From NCBI RefSeq assembly GCF_003058165.1, contig NZ_QBUC01000001.1:186001-250000 (forward strand): a stretch of 64,000 nucleotides of DNA. Reading direction: 5' to 3'. The stretch comes from Paenisporosarcina sp. OV554. GTDB lineage: Bacteria; Bacillota; Bacilli; Bacillales_A; Planococcaceae. A program made the position numbers and the translations under genes. Under the pieces are notes generated by a model, which was given only the letters and a program-made list of their open reading frames with translations, had not been told where the DNA came from and ran no database searches. Below, one piece after another: positions 25,271 to 34,564 of the stretch (the first letter of the stretch is position 1; each line of letters begins with the position of its first letter).

Positions 25271-27685
25271 TTGAAGCAAAACACACGCTGGTTTTTCGCT
25301 TTAATCATATTATTATTGTTTAGTTTTATCCCATTAACTGAAGCATCTGCAGCTCCACTACTAGATGTTAAAGCTACCGCTGGTTATCAAAATAAAATTA
25401 AGTATGGAAAGGGTTTACCTCTTACAATTACTGTGGTGAATTCAGGGGATGAATTCTCTGGGGATTTAGTCATCGATTATTCCGAATCATATGGAGTAGG
25501 ATCGGCAAAAGCTATTCCTCTTACCATTGGAAAAGGGGAAACGAAAACACTTAGTTTGGCATTACCTGGATTATCAGATGAATCAATGAATAATAATTCA
25601 TCCAATCAAATGTTCTATTTTTACGAAGGTGGCTGGGAAGAAGGGAAAGACATTCCTTATAAAGGCAACAAAAATGTCAAAACCCAATCTTATGGTCCTG
25701 AAACATTCTTTTTTCTAACATTAACTGAAAGTGCAGATCGATTACGTGCATTATCCTCGATGAAATTATCAGGTATGGGCGGCTCTCAAATTATCCATCT
25801 AGGACAAATAAAAGACTATCAATTTCCTACTGATAAAGCGGCATATGACATTGCTAATTTTTTAGTAATTGACGAGTATGTGTTGGCGGATTTAAACGAG
25901 AAACAACAACAAGCAATTCTTGACTGGGTTCAGACAGGTGGGGTAGTACTTGTAGGTGCATCAAATAATACAAGTGCGGAACTTGGATTATTGTCAGAGC
26001 AATTACCATTAACATTGTCCGATGAAAGGAAAACATTAAAAGCGGAGACTTTAACTGCTTTTGCAAACAAAGAATTTACAGAAGATGTCTCCTTTTTTGG
26101 GTCTAAAGTTAATGAAGGATCTCGTATTCTTATGAAATCTGATAAAGATGCAGCCGTAGCTATGAAATCTATAGGTTCAGGAGCAATTATCCAAACTGCT
26201 TTTTCTTTAGGTGACGAGCCGCTGTCAAAACAAGCTAACTATACATTTCTACTAACTGAAATAATGAAAAAAGTGAATGGTAGTTATGTAAATCAGATGA
26301 ATCAGAATTACGGTGAAAATTTTAAAGAACAAATGACTTATGAAATTGGTCAAACTAATGAATTATTCCCGTCATTCCAAGTTTCAACTCCGTTAATGAT
26401 TGGAATTGTCATCATCTATATTATTTTAGTCGGACCTTTATTGTATTTCTTATTAAAGAGAAAAGATAAGCGTGAACATGCTTGGTGGATCATTCCTACC
26501 ATTTCAATTGTCGCTTCTGCAGCGATTTTTGCATATGGAGCCAAAGATCGTCTCGCTCGACCTCAAATTCAACAAGTAAGTTTTTACAAAGTACAAGATG
26601 ATGAAAGTCTTTCAGGGTATTATGTAGAATCTTTACTTTCTAATCGAAGTGGGAATTTCACATTTGAATCTGATGAAGGAACGTCTATGGTTGCATCTAA
26701 ACGTATGGACTCATTCTCAGGGTCTAATGGAAGTGTTATGAACTTGTCCATTTTGCAGGAACAAGCAAATAGTGATCAACTAACAGTGAGAGATGTGGGA
26801 TATTGGTCGGTATCTTCTGTTCTAGGAGACTCTTTAATAAAGGATGCTGGAAAGTTTGTCATTGATTTGACAGTAGACGGCGGTATTGTTCGTGGGACTG
26901 TGAAGAATGATTTTCCATTTGCACTGAAAGATATCGCGATTTGGTCAGGTTCAAAAATGATTCAACTGGGTGATTTAAGTCCAAACGAATCACTTCAAGT
27001 AAATGAGCCAATCGGATCTGCACTTCTATTACCAATTAGTATACCTACAAGTTCACAGAACATGGGATATCAGACATCGATGAAAGCTAGTGATTTGCCG
27101 AAAGAACGAAAGAACAGTTTGTTACGAATGTCACAAATGATGGGTGAACAATCTACCGAACCCGCTATTGTTGCACATACAGAGGATGCAATCGTTCCAA
27201 TAAAATTAACCGATTCTCGGGCAGAAATGTCTGCAATCAATGTCGTGTATCAACCGTTTACTCCTGAGACTATTTTTAGTGGAGAATTCACACTACCTGC
27301 AACGTCCTTAGAAATCGAAATTACTCCAGAAGATTCGTCTGGTTACTATGAACAAATGACCGAAAGTAAGTTTGAGTGGATGATGTCTAGCGGTATGTAC
27401 TCATATGAACTGAAAATACCTGAAAATATCCCACTCGATAAAGTGAAATGGTCAGAATTACAACTTGCTAATACAGATATGTCGTCTATTACAATCGAGA
27501 TTTATAATGTTTCAACGAAAGCTTTTGAAGAAGTAAATAGCGGCAGATTCTCAATTAAAGAAAATGTGAATCAATACATTTCAACCGATGGTAAAGTTAA
27601 GTTTAAGGTGAACAAACAAGCTACAAATGGAGATGACTATACGCGTTTACCAGAATTGCGTTTAAAAGGGGAGGTCCAAAAATGA
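25271..27685 (+). CDS. Exported two-helix membrane protein heading the MoxR-VWA-ABC operon
   Basis: 804 aa, TTG start with GGAAGGA upstream. Signal peptide (residues 1-27, ending EASAA). An N-terminal beta-rich domain (about 28-110; LTITVVNSGDEFSGDLVI) is like a CARDB/NEW3 immunoglobulin-type domain. An alpha/beta domain around 150-350 (FLVIDEYVLADLNEKQQQAI, GGVVLVGAS) resembles the amidotransferase-like fold often tied to VWA proteins. Two helices at about 374-394 and 406-424 (VIIYIILVGPLLYFLLKRKDK) anchor it, and a ~380-residue beta-rich region follows. It overlaps the ABC ATPase gene by ATGA. Function unknown; the domain calls are visual. Confidence 0.75.
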   Translation: MKQNTRWFFALIILLLFSFIPLTEASAAPLLDVKATAGYQNKIKYGKGLPLTITVVNSGDEFSGDLVIDYSESYGVGSAKAIPLTIGKGETKTLSLALPGLSDESMNNNSSNQMFYFYEGGWEEGKDIPYKGNKNVKTQSYGPETFFFLTLTESADRLRALSSMKLSGMGGSQIIHLGQIKDYQFPTDKAAYDIANFLVIDEYVLADLNEKQQQAILDWVQTGGVVLVGASNNTSAELGLLSEQLPLTLSDERKTLKAETLTAFANKEFTEDVSFFGSKVNEGSRILMKSDKDAAVAMKSIGSGAIIQTAFSLGDEPLSKQANYTFLLTEIMKKVNGSYVNQMNQNYGENFKEQMTYEIGQTNELFPSFQVSTPLMIGIVIIYIILVGPLLYFLLKRKDKREHAWWIIPTISIVASAAIFAYGAKDRLARPQIQQVSFYKVQDDESLSGYYVESLLSNRSGNFTFESDEGTSMVASKRMDSFSGSNGSVMNLSILQEQANSDQLTVRDVGYWSVSSVLGDSLIKDAGKFVIDLTVDGGIVRGTVKNDFPFALKDIAIWSGSKMIQLGDLSPNESLQVNEPIGSALLLPISIPTSSQNMGYQTSMKASDLPKERKNSLLRMSQMMGEQSTEPAIVAHTEDAIVPIKLTDSRAEMSAINVVYQPFTPETIFSGEFTLPATSLEIEITPEDSSGYYEQMTESKFEWMMSSGMYSYELKIPENIPLDKVKWSELQLANTDMSSITIEIYNVSTKAFEEVNSGRFSIKENVNQYISTDGKVKFKVNKQATNGDDYTRLPELRLKGEVQK

Positions 27686-28617
27686 TTGAAATAAAAGGGC
27701 TTACCAAAAAATATGGATCATTTTATGCATTGAATGATTTAAATTTAACATTAAGTGAAGGCACAGTTTTCGGATTTGTAGGAGCCAATGGGGCGGGGAA
27801 ATCTACGACATTTTCAATTTTAGCAACACTATTACAACCGACAGCTGGAGATGCGTTTATTAATGGTAAAAGTGTGAAAACTGATTCTCATGAAGTGCGC
27901 AAACTTATCGGCTATATGCCAGACTTTTTTGGTGTATATGACCAGTTAAAGGCTGATGAATATCTAGACTTTTATGGTGCAAGTTATGGAATTCCAGAAG
28001 CAAAAAGAAAAGAACTCATCCCACAACTTTTAGAACTAGTTAACTTATCACATAAACGATATGAGTATGTCGATTTGCTATCACGAGGTATGAAACAACG
28101 TTTGTGTTTAGCAAGGGCATTGATTCATGACCCTCAAGTATTGATTCTAGATGAACCAGCATCTGGACTGGATCCACGTGCGCGTGTAGAGATGCGAGAT
28201 ATCTTAAGACAATTAAAAGGCATGGGTAAAACCATCTTGATTTCTTCACACATTTTACCTGAGCTAGCCGAAATGTGTGATGAAATTGGCGTTATTGATG
28301 GGGGAAGACTTATCGCCCACGGTTCAGTATCGGAAATTCAAGCTCAATTAAAAGGAGAACGACTAATAACGGTGAAAATAAAAGGATTGGCTGATCGGGC
28401 TGTACGTTTCTTTGAAGAAGATCCTTTTGTTAGCGGTATTGAAGAATTTCCTGACAAACATGTAATTACATTTAAATATAGAGGTACAGAAGATGATCAA
28501 ATGCGTTTATTAAAGCATGCATTAGATGAGAATTTATTCATTTTGTCATTTGCAGAACAAGAAACGGATTTAGAGGATGTCTTTATGGAAATCACAAAAG
28601 GAGTGGAGACCTTATGA
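27682..28617 (+). CDS. ABC transporter ATP-binding protein
   Basis: 311 aa. Walker A GANGAGKST near residue 37, Q-loop near YMPDFFG, signature LSRGMKQRL near 134, Walker B VLILDEPASGLD near 153, and switch His in SSHI. The C-terminal ~90 residues form the regulatory tail common in ABC-2 (CcmA/GldA-like) ATPases. It overlaps both neighbours by 4 bp. It must pair with the permease coded next. Whether it exports a substrate or serves a mechanical role is unknown. Confidence 0.9.
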   Translation: MIEIKGLTKKYGSFYALNDLNLTLSEGTVFGFVGANGAGKSTTFSILATLLQPTAGDAFINGKSVKTDSHEVRKLIGYMPDFFGVYDQLKADEYLDFYGASYGIPEAKRKELIPQLLELVNLSHKRYEYVDLLSRGMKQRLCLARALIHDPQVLILDEPASGLDPRARVEMRDILRQLKGMGKTILISSHILPELAEMCDEIGVIDGGRLIAHGSVSEIQAQLKGERLITVKIKGLADRAVRFFEEDPFVSGIEEFPDKHVITFKYRGTEDDQMRLLKHALDENLFILSFAEQETDLEDVFMEITKGVETL

Positions 28618-29459
28618 GAGTTAATGTAAATAATCCTGTACTCGTCAAAGAAGTTAAGCTCCGCTTCAGGTCGCTGAAAAGTTTTACAGGTATTCTTTTT
28701 TACTTAATAGCAATGAGCATTTTCGTATTCGGTTTTATTTTTTTAACGACTGCATTTACCGGAACGGGCTTTTTTAGACCGGAAGAAAGTTTCTTCCTAT
28801 TTGGGTTACTCACATATATTCAATTAGGGCTAATCTTGTTTATTACTCCAGGATTAACAGCGGGCACCATTAGTACAGAAAGAGAAAAACAAACGTTAAA
28901 TATTTTATTGACCACTTCTCAAAGTTCGATGCAAATAATATTGGGTAAATTGTCTTCATCCATTGCATTCTTGATGCTTATGTTAGTAGCTGGATTGCCA
29001 ATTTATAGTTTAGTGTTTTTATTCGGCGGGATATCACCTGGGCAATTGGGCTTGATTTTCTTGTTCTTCTTGTTGACCGTGATTACCGTAGGAAGTATTG
29101 GTGTTATGTTCTCAACTATTACAAGGAAAACGATCGTATCGATGATTGCTACTTATGGAACGATGATTTTCTTAGCAGGAGTTACTGCATTTTTCTTTAT
29201 GATTGCTGTTCAAGTTAACATGATGGGTCAAGGAGTTACGACAAATCCATTACCACTGGCTCATTTTTGGGCAAGTATCAATCCAGGAGTACTCATTTTT
29301 ACATTATTAAATCCAACTACCGAGAATATAGTAAGCGAAGCAACGAAAATCGAGTTCCCAGTATGGGCTGGATACACTATTTTTTATCTATTGTTAGCTG
29401 TAACTGCTATTGCAATTTCAATCAAAAAATTACGTGTCAATATGAAACGCTCAAAATAA
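28614..29459 (+). CDS. ABC-2 type permease
   Basis: 281 aa with about six hydrophobic helices. The start NPVLVKEVKLRFRSLKSF is typical of ABC-2 permeases that begin NP(I/V)xxKE. TPGLTAGTISTEREKQTLNILLTTSQ is the conserved ABC-2 loop motif. Only one permease gene is present, so it presumably acts as a homodimer. It overlaps the ATPase gene by ATGA and precedes the Gly-Gln protein by 13 bp. Confidence 0.88.
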   Translation: MRVNVNNPVLVKEVKLRFRSLKSFTGILFYLIAMSIFVFGFIFLTTAFTGTGFFRPEESFFLFGLLTYIQLGLILFITPGLTAGTISTEREKQTLNILLTTSQSSMQIILGKLSSSIAFLMLMLVAGLPIYSLVFLFGGISPGQLGLIFLFFLLTVITVGSIGVMFSTITRKTIVSMIATYGTMIFLAGVTAFFFMIAVQVNMMGQGVTTNPLPLAHFWASINPGVLIFTLLNPTTENIVSEATKIEFPVWAGYTIFYLLLAVTAIAISIKKLRVNMKRSK

Positions 29460-29472
29460 GGAGGCGAAAGAC

Positions 29473-30906
29473 TTGAATAACCGAGAGAGAATACTAAAGT
29501 TTGTCAATAAAGTTCATGGTCGATTGATTAGTGAACATCTATTTCGAGTTATGCAAACAGCACTTAGTTTTGGACTTATCCTAGTTGCAATTGTATACGT
29601 AACATCTCGGTTATTTGTCTTTCCTTATTTCCAATTATGGGCTTTAGGAGCAGGGGCGTTAGGTTTTGTTTTCCTTTTCGCTTGGGGAGTGAAGACCAAA
29701 CCTTCGCATTCGTCTTCGCTCCTTCAGTTTGACCATTACTTTCCTGAAAACATATTGCTAACTGCCCTACATGCCCGTGAAGATGAATCAGGATTATTAG
29801 CGTCACTTCGTGAGAAAACAGCACAGACAGTAAACACTTCTTTTGATTTATTTAAACTTCGAAAAAAACATTTATGGCGAGTTAAATCTCTAATTGGTAT
29901 AGGTACTGCTATTGTTGTTCTACTTATATTAATGGCTTTTCCATCCACGACACAATTACTAGCAAAAGACATCGAAATGGAAAAAGAAGTAGTGGAGAAA
30001 ATCAAAAAAGAAGTAGCAAAAACAATTAAGAAAACCTCACCTGCGAAGCTAAAAAAAGAACTTCAGCAATTAGAAAAGGATTTAGCGAAAACAGAAACTA
30101 CAGATGAAGCACTTCGTGAGTTAGTTAAAAAGCAGAAAGAGCTTCAATTACGCGAACAAAAATTAGTTGATAAACAGCAGGCCGCTAACAAATCTGGAAA
30201 TGGTAAAAACGGCTTAACAGCATCTGAAAAAGAAGAATTAGCTGCTTTAAAAGCAGCAACAAAAGATCTCGCAGATCAGGCAGGTAAAACTCAAACAGCG
30301 TTAAGTAAATTAGGAAAAACGTCTGGAACCTCAAATAAGACAGCTTCAGGGCAAACGAATCCAGCAAACCCGAGTCAAAGTAATGGTCAAACAGGTTCTC
30401 AAGCAACTACACAAGGTCAACCATCGAACAGTCAAACTCCCTCAAGTCAAAGCTCAGGCCAAGGCCAGGGTCAGGGCCAAGGCCAAGGTCAGGGCCAGGG
30501 CCAAGGCCAAGGTCAAGGTCAGGGCCAGGGCCAAGGTCAAGGTCAGGGCCAGGGCCAAGGTCAAGGTCAGGGACAAGGACAAGGTCAAGGCGGAGGCGGC
30601 CAAGGTCAACCATCTGGAGGTTTACAAGGAGCATATGGTTCAGGCAGTCGCGATTTATTATCTGTTCCGTCAAGACTTGGTGGATCTATTGAATCTACGG
30701 TCGACAGCGGGAAAATTGGAGAAGGCTCTTCAGCGGAAGAGCAAGAAAGCGCAGCGCCTGTTACTAAAGGAACAGTTAAACCCTATGGTGATGTAATTGG
30801 ATCGTATAAAGACTCCTACTTAAAAAGCTCTGATCGTCTTCAACTACCACCGGACTTACAACGAATCGTCCAAGACTATTTTTCATCAATCGAAACAAGC
30901 GAATAG
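29473..30906 (+). CDS. Membrane protein with coiled coil and long Gly-Gln repeat
   Basis: 477 aa, TTG start, AAGGAGG 7 nt upstream. Helices at about residues 27-45, 50-72 and 139-160, then a Lys/Glu/Gln coiled coil (about 165-275), a Ser/Thr/Gln linker, and 22 consecutive Gly-Gln dipeptides (residues 329-372). The C-terminal motif YGDVIGSYKDSYLKSSDRLQ, LPPDLQRIVQDYFSSIE is the conserved tail I associate with MoxR-linked DUF4175-like proteins. The repeat and coiled coil suggest a flexible scaffold. Function unknown. Confidence 0.75.
   Translation: MNNRERILKFVNKVHGRLISEHLFRVMQTALSFGLILVAIVYVTSRLFVFPYFQLWALGAGALGFVFLFAWGVKTKPSHSSSLLQFDHYFPENILLTALHAREDESGLLASLREKTAQTVNTSFDLFKLRKKHLWRVKSLIGIGTAIVVLLILMAFPSTTQLLAKDIEMEKEVVEKIKKEVAKTIKKTSPAKLKKELQQLEKDLAKTETTDEALRELVKKQKELQLREQKLVDKQQAANKSGNGKNGLTASEKEELAALKAATKDLADQAGKTQTALSKLGKTSGTSNKTASGQTNPANPSQSNGQTGSQATTQGQPSNSQTPSSQSSGQGQGQGQGQGQGQGQGQGQGQGQGQGQGQGQGQGQGQGQGQGQGGGGQGQPSGGLQGAYGSGSRDLLSVPSRLGGSIESTVDSGKIGEGSSAEEQESAAPVTKGTVKPYGDVIGSYKDSYLKSSDRLQLPPDLQRIVQDYFSSIETSE
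30457..30588 (+). repeat. In-frame Gly-Gln coding minisatellite
   Basis: 132 bp made of 6-bp units GG(C/T/A)CA(A/G), 22 copies, with a higher-order ~24-bp pattern (GGTCAGGGCCAGGGCCAA plus GGTCAA) repeated about three times. Synonymous changes are spread through the array, so it is not a recent slippage product throughout. Unit loss or gain would keep the frame. Confidence 0.95.
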
Positions 30907-30917
30907 GGAGGTTAAGT

Positions 30918-31910
30918 ATGTCATTTACACCACAACACTATGAAGAAATGAGTCAGCGTCTAAACCAAGTAAAACAAGAAATCGGTCAATTTATCGTTGG
31001 CCAACAAGAAGCGGTGGATTTCACTCTTTACTCAGTTTTAGCTGATGGGCATGCCTTACTTGAAGGATTGCCAGGTTTAGGGAAGACAATGTTGATTCGA
31101 ACAATTTCAGATGTTTTGGATTTATCTTTCTCACGAATTCAATTCACTCCAGATTTAATGCCTTCAGATATTACTGGTACGAGTATGATTGAGCGTACCG
31201 ATGAAGGGAAGCAAAGTTTTTCTTTTAGGGAAGGTCCTATTTTCAGTCAAATGGTCTTAGCCGATGAAATTAATCGTGCAACACCAAAAACCCAGAGTGC
31301 CTTGCTCGAGGCCATGGGGGAGAAGACTGTGACGGTATTAGGAGATACAAAACAAATGGCACGTCCGTTTTTTGTGCTTGCCACTCAAAATCCAATTGAA
31401 ATGGAAGGAACATATCCGCTTCCGGAAGCTCAAATGGACCGTTTTCTATGTAAAATACATGTTAATTACCCAACAAAAGAAGAGTTGAAAGAAATAGTCT
31501 TGAGAACAACAGGTGCCAAAGTTATTCAACTAGAAAAGGTCATGAATGCTGACGATTTAATCATTGCTCAAGAAATGGTAAAAGAGGTACTAATAGCGGA
31601 TGATATGCTTGATTACGCTATTGATTTAACTTCAGCTACCCACCCAAATCAAGATGCAACAGATGACGTAAAACAGTATGTTCAATACGGTAGTGGACCT
31701 CGAGGACTACAAAGTCTAATTCGATTAGCGAAAGCAAGAGCTCTTGTAGCTGGACGTTATCATGTGTCAATTGCAGATATTAAATCAGTAGCCACACCTG
31801 CTCTTCGTCATCGAATGTTGTTAAATTATGAAGGTGAAGCAGAAGGTAAAACAGCAGACTCCATTCTTGAAAGTTTGCTTCAGACCATAAAACAAGGGCA
31901 GATATCATGA
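30918..31910 (+). CDS. MoxR-family AAA+ ATPase (second system)
   Basis: 330 aa, GGGAGG upstream of ATG. Walker A GLPGLGKTM near residue 50, Walker B MVLADEINRA near 112, sensor I ATQNPIEMEGTYPLPEAQMDRF near 155, and C-terminal lid GPRGLQSLIRLAKA. It differs from the first MoxR in the window (GLGKT against GSGKT, MEGTYPLPEA against SQQGTFSLPAA), so the two belong to different subfamilies. It overlaps the DUF58 gene by ATGA. Confidence 0.93.
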   Translation: MSFTPQHYEEMSQRLNQVKQEIGQFIVGQQEAVDFTLYSVLADGHALLEGLPGLGKTMLIRTISDVLDLSFSRIQFTPDLMPSDITGTSMIERTDEGKQSFSFREGPIFSQMVLADEINRATPKTQSALLEAMGEKTVTVLGDTKQMARPFFVLATQNPIEMEGTYPLPEAQMDRFLCKIHVNYPTKEELKEIVLRTTGAKVIQLEKVMNADDLIIAQEMVKEVLIADDMLDYAIDLTSATHPNQDATDDVKQYVQYGSGPRGLQSLIRLAKARALVAGRYHVSIADIKSVATPALRHRMLLNYEGEAEGKTADSILESLLQTIKQGQIS

Positions 31911-32782
31911 ATCAATCATCTATTTTACCGGAAGATTGGTCTGCGAAAATTGGACGTTTACAAATTGCGACGAAATCGAAATTGCGAGGTCAGCATAAAG
32001 GATCTCATCGATCTATGCGTTTCGGATCGTCACTCGACTTTTCGGACTTTCGAGAATATCACCCTGGAGACGATGTTCGTCAAATTGATTGGAATGTCTT
32101 TGGAAGAACGGATAAATACTTCATTAAACGCTTTTTAGATGAACAAGAAATGCGCGTTCATATTTTACTCGACAGTTCAAAATCGATGCAAGAAGACAAA
32201 AAGTGGCTATTGGCAAAGCAATTAACGATATCACTTGGACAACTTGTATTAGGTAGAGATGATCGGCTTTCATTTGCGATGCCAACTGAAGAAAAAATTG
32301 CACCTTTTAGACGAAAAGGTGCAATGTATAGAAAAGCTTTTTCATCTTACATAACCAATCTAAGTGGTTCTCACAGTCAAACCTTGTTTACACGTCAAGC
32401 ACTTCAACATATTGCGAAGGATTGCACCGTATTGTTTATCATTTCTGATGGATTAGAAGCGATAGATGAGTGGGAAAAAATGTTGCGTAGATTGCCGAAA
32501 TTTTCTCAAGATATACGATTAATACTTGTGCAATCTAGCGATGAAATAGCTCCAAGTTTTGTAGGGGATTTACAATTGATTGATAGAGAGACTGAAAATC
32601 GATTAAATGTTTCAGTATCGAGACGAGTAGTAGAAGATTATGAAAAGAAAAGACAGCAGCATTTTTTGGAACTCGATGCACTATGTCATCGTTTTGCGAT
32701 TCACACGTTAAAAGTTGAAACAAAAGATGATATAAGTCATATTCTTTTCCATCAAATGATTCGTTCAAACTGGATAAATTGA
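31907..32782 (+). CDS. DUF58 / VWA-like protein
   Basis: 291 aa, no membrane helix. DUF58 signature LDFSDFREYHPGDDVRQIDWNVFGRT near residues 43-68, then a VWA-type segment with MIDAS start LLDSSKSM (DxSxS) near 87 and LFIISDGLEAIDEW near 177. Proteins of this group are the usual direct partners of MoxR ATPases. Translationally coupled to MoxR, and 12 bp before the next gene. Confidence 0.9.
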   Translation: MNQSSILPEDWSAKIGRLQIATKSKLRGQHKGSHRSMRFGSSLDFSDFREYHPGDDVRQIDWNVFGRTDKYFIKRFLDEQEMRVHILLDSSKSMQEDKKWLLAKQLTISLGQLVLGRDDRLSFAMPTEEKIAPFRRKGAMYRKAFSSYITNLSGSHSQTLFTRQALQHIAKDCTVLFIISDGLEAIDEWEKMLRRLPKFSQDIRLILVQSSDEIAPSFVGDLQLIDRETENRLNVSVSRRVVEDYEKKRQQHFLELDALCHRFAIHTLKVETKDDISHILFHQMIRSNWIN

Positions 32783-32794
32783 GGTGAGTCGTCT

Positions 32795-34564
32795 ATGGGC
32801 TTTGGACAATTAACATTTTTATGGACGGCGATCATCCCGATCACTGTTTTGCTGTATTATTTTTTCCGAAAAAAATATACTGAGAAAAAGATTTCTTCAA
32901 CGATGTTTTGGGAAACCGTAATGAAAGAAACAAAAGTTTCTCCTTATCTTCAATACTTGCAACGAAATGCATTATTTTACTTGCAAATGCTGGCATTGAT
33001 ACTTCTTGTGTTCGCATTGTTGCAACCGTATCTAAAATCACGTGCGATTGCTGGTGAACACATTATTTGGGTAGTAGATACTTCAGCAACTATGCTTGCT
33101 TCTGCAAATGGAGAGTCCGTTTTTGAAAGGCATAAACAAGAAATGATGACACTGTCTGAACAATTAGCGGGAAAACCGTTAACGTTAATGACTACTGGTG
33201 AAGAACCAACGATATTATTACGTGATGAAACGAATGTTGCATTTATAAAATCGACCATTGATAAATTAGAGGTTCAATATGAACAAGAAAATTTACCAAA
33301 GATGATGGACTTTACGGAATCACTTTTAAAAGGAAATGAAACGGCTATTTATTTGTTCACTGATCATGTTGAGAGAAGTGAACTCCCTATAGAAAACGAC
33401 AAGGTTACATGGTTTGTTAAAGGGTCTCCAGAGAACTTGGAAAACGTTTCTATTCTGCGTTTTGGAGCTACTTCATCCGATAAAGGAATATCAGCACTGG
33501 CTCAACTTTCAAATGATACAGCTATCGTAAAGCGAGGAACTTTTGAAATAAGGTCTATGGTAAAGGGAGACGTTATTGTCAAGGAATCGGTAGAGATACC
33601 TCCGAATGATACATTAGCTTTGTCGTTCAAGGACTTAGCGAATTCGCCGGGGTTAATCGCGTCTCTAAATATAGATGATGACTATGTTGTCGATAATGAA
33701 TCAACCATTCTTTTGCAACAACAAGCATCTCAAACATATGTAGATGGAAATTTACACCAACTGGTCACTGCTGCTTTTCAAGCAATGGATATTCCGGTGA
33801 GTTCTGTACCAACAGAACAATTAGCGGATTTGTCTGAAGAAGCAATCGTTGTGACGAATCAAACATCCCAACTAACTGCTTCCAAATCACCTGTTATGTT
33901 AATTGGTCGAAATGATGAAAAGGCAAAAGAAGTGAACGGATTAATAACGACTGAGCGAGATGATGTGTTTGCTTATACAGATATGTCGGATATCTTTGTT
34001 AGTAGTTTATATCCTCCATTTCAAAACTATGAAACAATTGCTCGTGTGGGAGACGAACCATTTATACAACGTTCAGAAAAAGGCGATTTAGTTATCTTAG
34101 CAGATATTCAAATGACCGATTGGCCTCTTCATCCGTCTTTTCCATTGTTCTTATGGAGTTCAAGAGAACAAATGTCAGTGAACAGTAACGATCTTGGTAC
34201 TTTTTCTCCAAATGAGCGAAAGGCTCTTTCGCTAGTAGCAGATGAATCTGCAAAAGAGTGGGAGATTTTTTCAAACAAAGATGAATATATTAGTTCTTTT
34301 GAAAATGGTAGTCAATTCTCTGCACCGAGTCGGCCTGGCCTGTATTTCATCAAGTCAGGACAATCTGAAAAACAATTTGCCGTTGCCTTAGAACAACAAG
34401 AGAAACACATTGAAAAAGGGACATCATTTGCGATTGGCAATGCTTCACAAGATGGTGTGCAAGAAACGGTAAAAACATCACTTGTTCCTTGGTTTTTACT
34501 TCTCATTGTTTTGTTATTAATCATTGAATGGGAGGTGCAACGTCGTCGTGGGATTTCGAATTGA
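32795..34564 (+). CDS. BatA-like membrane protein with VWA domain
   Basis: 589 aa, GAGGTGAG upstream. N-terminal BatA-type double helix (residues 5-24 and 52-74) with MGFGQLTFLWTAIIPITVLL. VWA-like domain from about 88 (IIWVVDTSATM, MIDAS DxSxT), a long extracytoplasmic region, and a C-terminal helix at about 563-580. Its 3' end overlaps the next gene. VWA domains bind protein ligands through a metal ion; the ligand here is unknown. Confidence 0.8.
   Translation: MGFGQLTFLWTAIIPITVLLYYFFRKKYTEKKISSTMFWETVMKETKVSPYLQYLQRNALFYLQMLALILLVFALLQPYLKSRAIAGEHIIWVVDTSATMLASANGESVFERHKQEMMTLSEQLAGKPLTLMTTGEEPTILLRDETNVAFIKSTIDKLEVQYEQENLPKMMDFTESLLKGNETAIYLFTDHVERSELPIENDKVTWFVKGSPENLENVSILRFGATSSDKGISALAQLSNDTAIVKRGTFEIRSMVKGDVIVKESVEIPPNDTLALSFKDLANSPGLIASLNIDDDYVVDNESTILLQQQASQTYVDGNLHQLVTAAFQAMDIPVSSVPTEQLADLSEEAIVVTNQTSQLTASKSPVMLIGRNDEKAKEVNGLITTERDDVFAYTDMSDIFVSSLYPPFQNYETIARVGDEPFIQRSEKGDLVILADIQMTDWPLHPSFPLFLWSSREQMSVNSNDLGTFSPNERKALSLVADESAKEWEIFSNKDEYISSFENGSQFSAPSRPGLYFIKSGQSEKQFAVALEQQEKHIEKGTSFAIGNASQDGVQETVKTSLVPWFLLLIVLLLIIEWEVQRRRGISN

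Noticed and set aside
30407-30673. Minus-strand Asp/Leu/Gly/Pro repeat frame over the same tract
   Set aside because: Antisense shadow of the minisatellite; no start signal and no conservation argument.
30383-30796. 137-codon frame, extremely Lys/Arg/Ala-rich, overlapping the Gly-Gln tract
   Set aside because: It is the +1 reading of the GGNCAR repeat inside a well-supported gene, with no ribosome site; the composition is a by-product of the repeat.
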